Shown here: positions 59,493-64,000 of the stretch, piece after piece
Numbering within the stretch: position 1 is the stretch's first letter
How the letters are laid out: each line of letters begins with the position of its first letter
Assembly: GCA_965226855.1 (NCBI GenBank)
Contig: CBDDEE010000023.1
Coordinates: 1 to 64,000 of the forward strand
DNA: 64,000 nt
Reading direction: 5' to 3'
DNA from: JAUXJB01 sp965226855
Lineage (GTDB): Bacteria; Myxococcota_A; UBA9160; SZUA-336
Notes under the pieces: model-generated
The model's database searches: none
Seen by the model: only the letters and a program-made list of their open reading frames with translations
What the model was told of the DNA's origin: nothing
Translations under genes and position numbers: made by a program

Positions 59493-60346
59493 TCAGCCAG
59501 TTCAATCCGAACGAGCGCCCCGAACATGGCTGTCCGCTCAACTTCCAGGACTTCTTGTGAATCGGCGGATACGCTGACCTTGAGTCCCCGGGCCGCCAGT
59601 GTCTTTTCCGATGCCCGGAGGTCACGAGACTGCAGGACCAGGGCGAACATGCCCTCGCGGTAGCTGTCTAGGAATTCCATGATCGACTTCGCAAACGATC
59701 GGCTCTGGTCGTCTACCGACACCAATTCAATCGCCCCTCCAGCTGGCGGCCTGCAGATCGCCGATCGTACGCCTCGCTTGACGTCGACCGACGGTTCGTC
59801 GATGAGCATGGCGAACTTGTTTCCATACACGGTCACCGCGTCATCCAGATCGTGGACCGCGATGATTACGCGGGCGATCCCAGACAAGCCGGGAGAGTCG
59901 GAGTCATCTGCATCGCCTGCGTCCTGTTGCCCCTGGAAGGAGTCCACCGGGTACACTCGGATCAAGACACCGTGTGTCGAGTTGGGGTGAACGTCTCGAC
60001 CACTGGCACCGGCCATGAGTGGAAGAACGTTAAGTCCGCGGCGGGAAAGATCGTAGGCCTCGGCGTCAGGATCCGGGGCTTCCAGCATGAGCGCGAACAG
60101 GCCCTCCCCGCGGCGGTCCAAAAAACTCTTCAGGCTCTGACTGAGAGGTGCGGCTGGGTCCGCGGGTGACATGAGCTCGATGTTGCTTCCGCCCTTAGGA
60201 ACACACATCGCCAATTTCGCCCCAAGGCTTTCGACACTCCCTTCAGACATGTCGATGACGGGCATTCCCAGCTTGTCCCTGAACGTGGCAACGGTCGTCG
60301 GAAGGTCGCGGACGGCAATTGCTATGCGTGGCATCCCAGTGATCAT
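59489..60346 (-). CDS. Two-domain VOC family protein
   Basis: A 285-residue protein with two VOC modules: MITGMPRIAIAVRDLPTT with THGVLIRVYP, then IARVIIAVHDLDDAVTVYG and FGALVRIELAD. Each repeats the beta-alpha-beta-beta-beta pattern; metal ligands are not clearly complete in either half. Possibly a dioxygenase, isomerase or binding protein. Lower GC than most of the window. Last gene of the minus-strand set with a CMD-like protein and an MFS transporter. Confidence 0.82.
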   Translation of the reverse strand: MITGMPRIAIAVRDLPTTVATFRDKLGMPVIDMSEGSVESLGAKLAMCVPKGGSNIELMSPADPAAPLSQSLKSFLDRRGEGLFALMLEAPDPDAEAYDLSRRGLNVLPLMAGASGRDVHPNSTHGVLIRVYPVDSFQGQQDAGDADDSDSPGLSGIARVIIAVHDLDDAVTVYGNKFAMLIDEPSVDVKRGVRSAICRPPAGGAIELVSVDDQSRSFAKSIMEFLDSYREGMFALVLQSRDLRASEKTLAARGLKVSVSADSQEVLEVERTAMFGALVRIELAD

Positions 60347-60406
60347 GCTGCGTTCTCCTCTTCTGCTGTGGGATGGTTGAGATTGTCCGTGATTGGATGC
60401 GCCGGT

Positions 60407-61048
60407 CTATTCGGGTTTCACGTCTAGCGCGACGAGAAAACGGGACACCATGTTGTACGTCGCAATCACGCCCACGAGCTCGACGACCTGCTGCTCATCC
60501 GCCAAAACGTTCTTCAGAGAACCAAACGCCGCGTCGCTTGCCTGAACATTGCGAGTCATCTCGACCGTGAGCTGAATCACCGCGCGCTCGGTTGCGCTGA
60601 ACAGCGTCGTGTTCTTGGCTGCCGCTTCGGGATCGCGCAGAGCCCGGGCCTGCGCGTCTGTTCCGCCCGACTTCAAGAATTGCGGCGTGTGATGATGAAC
60701 CCCATACTCCGCACCGTTCAGCACCACAACGCCCAGTACCGCGAGTTCTCGCAGCTTGGGCGCGAGACTCAGCTCAGTCCGCACTGTCCCCAAGAAGTCG
60801 TTCCAGCCGATCGCAAAGGCGGGGCTGTGCAGGAGCATACGATCAAGATTTAGCAGCGTTCCGCCGCGGCGCGCTCGGATCGGTGCAACGATCTCTTCAG
60901 CTCCAGCGTCGTCATGGGGTCTGTATGAGATCCGGGGCATCGCGGCTCCTTCGGTCTCTTGCTGCTGCGCATTCGCAGCCACGTTCGCAGATAGCAGAAC
61001 CAGGAGAGTCGAGACCGAAATGAGGCCCGTAGGCCGTCGGTCGTTCAT
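60407..61048 (-). CDS. Carboxymuconolactone decarboxylase-like (AhpD-fold) protein
   Basis: A 213-residue CMD-fold protein. It has an N-terminal Sec-like stretch, LISVSTLLVLLSANVAANA, yet the CMD domain itself starts at an internal Met37 (60940), MPRISYRPHDDAG, the usual N-terminus. Either it is exported or the stretch is not used. Core: LSLAPKLRELAVLGVVVLNGAEYGV..H; the AhpD CxxC is absent, so the peroxidase chemistry is unlikely, while lactone decarboxylation is possible. In a row with VOC and MFS genes. Confidence 0.78.
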   Translation of the reverse strand: MNDRRPTGLISVSTLLVLLSANVAANAQQQETEGAAMPRISYRPHDDAGAEEIVAPIRARRGGTLLNLDRMLLHSPAFAIGWNDFLGTVRTELSLAPKLRELAVLGVVVLNGAEYGVHHHTPQFLKSGGTDAQARALRDPEAAAKNTTLFSATERAVIQLTVEMTRNVQASDAAFGSLKNVLADEQQVVELVGVIATYNMVSRFLVALDVKPE

Positions 61049-61061
61049 GGTCAGTTCCTCC

Positions 61062-62378
61062 TCATCTACCGGCTTCGCGCGCCGGCCGATCGGCTTCCGG
61101 TGCTCGAGGCGTGACCGAATCGAGCCCGGGGATGACGACGGGCTTGGTGGAGACCAGGAAGACGAAGATCAGGCTGCTCAGAACCGCTAGCCCCGCCGCC
61201 AGGAAGAACGGCAAGTCCCAGTTGCCCGTGCGGGCCACGATCATGCCCGCCGTGATGGGACCAAAGATGCCGGCCATGTTGCCGGAGGTATTCATCACGC
61301 CGGAGATCCTGCCGACCAGCCGGGGATTGAGCTCGAGCGGGAGCGACCAGTAGCCGGAGACCGCCATCGAAAGCGTGAAGAAGAACAACCCGAACAACCC
61401 TACGGAGAGCGCTGCCGATGACACGACGACCGCAGCGATGAGCAACGGCGCCGAGAGCCCTATCCAGATGCCGGGAACGCGCGCCCTCGCGAATCGGGCG
61501 CTGTAGCCCTGTCTGAGCAGGGCATCGGAGATGACACCACCCGTTATCTGACCGACGAAGCCCGCCCCATGCGGGATCATGCCCACCAATCCCATCTGCA
61601 TCATCGAGAAGCCTCGCGCCTGGACGAGATAACTGGGGAACCACAGGATGAAGATCCAGACGATGAAGCCAAACAGCATGTAGCTCGAACACAGCGAGAT
61701 CACGGACGAAGTCCTGACGATCGACCATAGGGGGACAGAAGCAGGTTCGGCCGTTGAGGCCAGTCCCGCCTCTATCTCTCGCAGCTCTGCCTGGCTGACC
61801 GAGGCGTGCTCACGCGGGGTGTCGGTGGCGTACCAGAGCCAGAGCGCCATCCAGGCGAAGCCGAGCGCGGCGTTGAAGTAAAAGACGGTTTGCCACGAGA
61901 AGTTCTCGATGATCCAGGCGGTCGACGGGTAGGCCACCAGCTGCCCAAGGGCCGCGCCGGAGATCGTCACCGTCTGGGCGCGGCCGAACTCCGAGCGCGG
62001 GATCCACCTCGAGTTGAGGGACGCCGCTGTCGGGAAGCTGACCGACTCGCAGGCGCCGACGAGGAAGCGCAGCAGCATGAGAAGCAGAAAGCCGCTCTGC
62101 CCGAGCGGGGTGAGCGCGGTGAAGAAGGAAAACCCGAGGCATGAGAGCGCAAGCAGCCTGCGAGGGCTCCAGCGGTCGGCGATGACGCCGCCGGGATACT
62201 GAAAGAGGGCATAGCCGACGAGGAACGAAGACAGGACCAGCCCAAAGCGCTCCTGATCCCAGCCCGTCTCCTGCATGATGTCGGGAGCCGCGACCGAGAT
62301 ATTCACCCGATCGATGTAGTTGATCATCGTCCCCATGGTGAGAAGGCCGATCATCTTGTATCGCGTCGGAAGGGCCAT
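61062..62378 (-). CDS. MFS transporter (anion:cation symporter family)
   Basis: A 438-residue twelve-helix transporter of the ACS family: GTMINYIDRVNISVAAPDI in helix 1, GGVIADRWSPRRLL (motif A) and RFLVGACESVSFPTAASL. Such permeases import organic acids, phthalate, glucarate or sugars by proton symport. Start at 62378 giving MALPTRYKMIGLLTM. It is upstream of the CMD and VOC genes on one strand, suggesting uptake of their substrate. Confidence 0.87.
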   Translation of the reverse strand: MALPTRYKMIGLLTMGTMINYIDRVNISVAAPDIMQETGWDQERFGLVLSSFLVGYALFQYPGGVIADRWSPRRLLALSCLGFSFFTALTPLGQSGFLLLMLLRFLVGACESVSFPTAASLNSRWIPRSEFGRAQTVTISGAALGQLVAYPSTAWIIENFSWQTVFYFNAALGFAWMALWLWYATDTPREHASVSQAELREIEAGLASTAEPASVPLWSIVRTSSVISLCSSYMLFGFIVWIFILWFPSYLVQARGFSMMQMGLVGMIPHGAGFVGQITGGVISDALLRQGYSARFARARVPGIWIGLSAPLLIAAVVVSSAALSVGLFGLFFFTLSMAVSGYWSLPLELNPRLVGRISGVMNTSGNMAGIFGPITAGMIVARTGNWDLPFFLAAGLAVLSSLIFVFLVSTKPVVIPGLDSVTPRAPEADRPAREAGR

Positions 62379-62659
62379 CCGGCCTCCCACCAGCCGTGAA
62401 TTCAGTCCCAGGAAATGATTGCCGCAGCTTGCAGCGGTCTTCTGGCGGCTGCGCGCTCCGATTATCGCAGATCGAGGGCTAGCCGGACTCCAGCCGCCGC
62501 CGGAGAAGACTCGGGTCTTTCAGACGAGAACCACCGCAGCTCCAGCGTCTCCCCGGGAGAGTGGCGCCCCCACGTTCCCCGCGGCGCCCAGACTGGCCGA
62601 TTTAGTAAGATGGGTGGCGGCGCTCACTTGAATCGCTCCGTCGGTGCGTCGTTTCCACT
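62379..62659. other. Intergenic region between divergent MFS and DUF5916 genes
   Basis: About 280 bases. It should contain the promoters for both flanking genes. I see no repeat, RNA gene or convincing sigma-70 pair, and no extra ORF with a good start. Confidence 0.5.
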
Positions 62660-64000
62660 ATGCGTTTGCTCTACCGTCTTCTCTGTGCCGCGCTCACTGC
62701 GGGATTGGCTGGAACCACGCCGGCGGCGGAACCGACGAGCGCCGAAACTCCGGGGGTGGACCCACCCGCTCCGGTTTCGCCGAGTGAGGTAGCGCCGCCG
62801 GTTACTCCCGAAGGGGGAGATTTGAGGCGCCCGTTCCTCCGCGCCACGTACACCGACGTGGCCCCGGTCATCGATGGCCGCCTCACGGACGAGGTCTGGG
62901 CTCGCGGAACGCCCATCCCCGACCTGCGCGTCGACGAACCGGTCCAGGGGGATCCTCTGCCGCAGAGAACGGAGATCCGTATTCTCTACGACGAGCAGGC
63001 GCTGTACATCGCCGCGTGGTGCTACGACACCGAGCCGGACCGGATCACCGCGTCCGTGATGCGGCGGGACGCGAGCGTCCGCAACCAGGACTACATCATG
63101 GTCCTGTTCGACCCGTTCGCCGAGCGGCGGTCGGGCTACGTGTTCGCAGTGAATCCGGTGTCCACCAAATGGGACGCGCTCCTCGAGGAAGCCGGCCGCG
63201 TCAATCAGCAGTGGGACGGCATTTGGTACGCCCAGGCGCGCCAGAACCACGAGGGGTGGGTCTTGGAGATGGCCATCCCTTTCAAGTCGCTCAACTTCCC
63301 GGAGGGCCGGGAGACCTGGGGGTTCAACATCGCCCGAGGGATCTCCCGCTACAACCAGTTCGGCCGCTGGGCCTTCCCGCTCCAGCACGCGTTCCTCTTC
63401 GACCCGGGGTACTTCGGGGACCTCGGCGGCCTCGAGGGCCTCGAGCAGGGGCTCGGCATCGACGCGGTGCCGTCACTCGCGGTGCGCCAGCGCCGCGACA
63501 ACACCGAGAGCCGGGTGAACGAAGAAGGCGACCTGTCCCTCGACGCGTTCTACAAGATCACGCCGTCGCTGACCTCGGTCCTCACGGTGAACACCGACTT
63601 CTCCGAGGCCGAGCCCGATGAGCGCCTGGCAAACCTGACGCGCTTCTCGCTCTTCTTTCCGGAGCAGCGCGATTTTTTCCTGCAGGACGCCGGGATCTTC
63701 AACTTCGCCAACTTCGGCTTCCGGACGCCGGACTCCGAGCCCAAGATCAACGGTCAGCCCTTCTTCTCCCGGCGCATCGGCCTCGACGAGGACGGCCCCC
63801 TGTCCATCCGCGTCGGCGGCAAGACCACCGGGCGGATCGGGCCGCTCAACATAGGTCTGCTCTCGACCCGAGTGGAGAGTCACGACGACGTGGACGGGAA
63901 GTGGCTGTCCGTCGCACGCGGCTACCTCAACGTACTCGAGGAGTCGCGCCTCGGCTTCATCACGACGTACGGGTCGCCGGATTCGAACGAGCACAACAAG
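62660..64000 (+). CDS. DUF5916/CBM9-like outer membrane protein, 3' truncated by window
   Basis: An open frame of 447 codons to the right edge. It has a signal peptide (MRLLYRLLCAALTAGLAGT), a Pro-rich linker, then a carbohydrate-binding module 9-like domain: DVAPVIDGRLTDEVWARG, TEIRILYDEQALYIAAWC, VLEMAIPFKSLNFP and WGFNIARGI. DUF5916 then begins: DFSEAEPDERLANLTRFSLF, FPEQRDFFLQDAGIF, PFFSRRIGLD, a region predicted to form an outer-membrane barrel. It should continue beyond the window. Such proteins probably bind glycans at the surface. ATG 62660. Confidence 0.85.
   Translation, partial: MRLLYRLLCAALTAGLAGTTPAAEPTSAETPGVDPPAPVSPSEVAPPVTPEGGDLRRPFLRATYTDVAPVIDGRLTDEVWARGTPIPDLRVDEPVQGDPLPQRTEIRILYDEQALYIAAWCYDTEPDRITASVMRRDASVRNQDYIMVLFDPFAERRSGYVFAVNPVSTKWDALLEEAGRVNQQWDGIWYAQARQNHEGWVLEMAIPFKSLNFPEGRETWGFNIARGISRYNQFGRWAFPLQHAFLFDPGYFGDLGGLEGLEQGLGIDAVPSLAVRQRRDNTESRVNEEGDLSLDAFYKITPSLTSVLTVNTDFSEAEPDERLANLTRFSLFFPEQRDFFLQDAGIFNFANFGFRTPDSEPKINGQPFFSRRIGLDEDGPLSIRVGGKTTGRIGPLNIGLLSTRVESHDDVDGKWLSVARGYLNVLEESRLGFITTYGSPDSNEHNK

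Overview
This is a GC-rich, densely packed bacterial window with no rRNA, tRNA or CRISPR array that I can see. Lipobox lipoproteins, a signal-peptide outer-membrane beta-barrel and a DUF5916 protein indicate a diderm. Many acyl-CoA, SDR and amidohydrolase genes, plus an animal-type ether-lipid gene set, suggest an environmental Myxococcota/Desulfobacterota-like lineage. That placement is inference; no marker gene fixes it.

Layout. 1-11 kb is eroding: a DUF2442 protein, a hydantoinase-family enzyme, a decayed acyl-CoA carboxylase, an SDR, a VOC protein, a purine-type NCS2 permease with an in-frame TGA, an HNH gene with an internal deletion, an intact RuBisCO-like protein/cupin/enoyl-CoA hydratase run, and a metallophosphoesterase split by an intact IS256-family element. 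11-24 kb holds an alcohol dehydrogenase, a uracil-DNA glycosylase, a carbamoyltransferase/SxtJ/DUF5989 cassette divergent from a GT39-like glycosyltransferase, a stand-alone AICAR transformylase operon, and a hairpin-rich convergent intergenic region. 24-30 kb has an amidohydrolase, an MFS exporter, a cytidylate-kinase-like protein and an unusual ketosynthase in a tight plus-strand run, then a small lipoprotein and an enoyl-CoA hydratase.

30.7-36.2 kb is the most striking module: alkyl-DHAP synthase (AGPS), then one protein fusing a fatty acyl-CoA reductase to a DHAP acyltransferase, then an extended SDR. Together these encode the three core steps of peroxisome-style ether-lipid synthesis, plus a candidate fourth enzyme. 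37-41 kb carries a TPP enzyme with two 2-hydroxyacid dehydrogenases of unrelated folds. 41-45 kb is mixed metabolism (cytidylate-kinase-like paralog, SDR, SMP-30, GST).

45.3-52.5 kb is a probable cell-surface locus. A minus-strand operon encodes a secreted Asp/Ser-repeat protein, a membrane protein with a GspG-like tail, DUF6502, and a DUF5666 protein that also ends in an Asp/Ser tail. It faces a divergent beta-barrel, a lipoprotein and a kinase-like/membrane fusion. 52.6-64 kb has an enoyl-CoA hydratase, an FAD oxidoreductase, DUF420, a selenoprotein-W-like protein, a tandem nitroreductase, an MBL protein, a VOC/CMD/MFS group, and a DUF5916 gene cut by the window end. No gene-free stretch exceeds about 300 bases.
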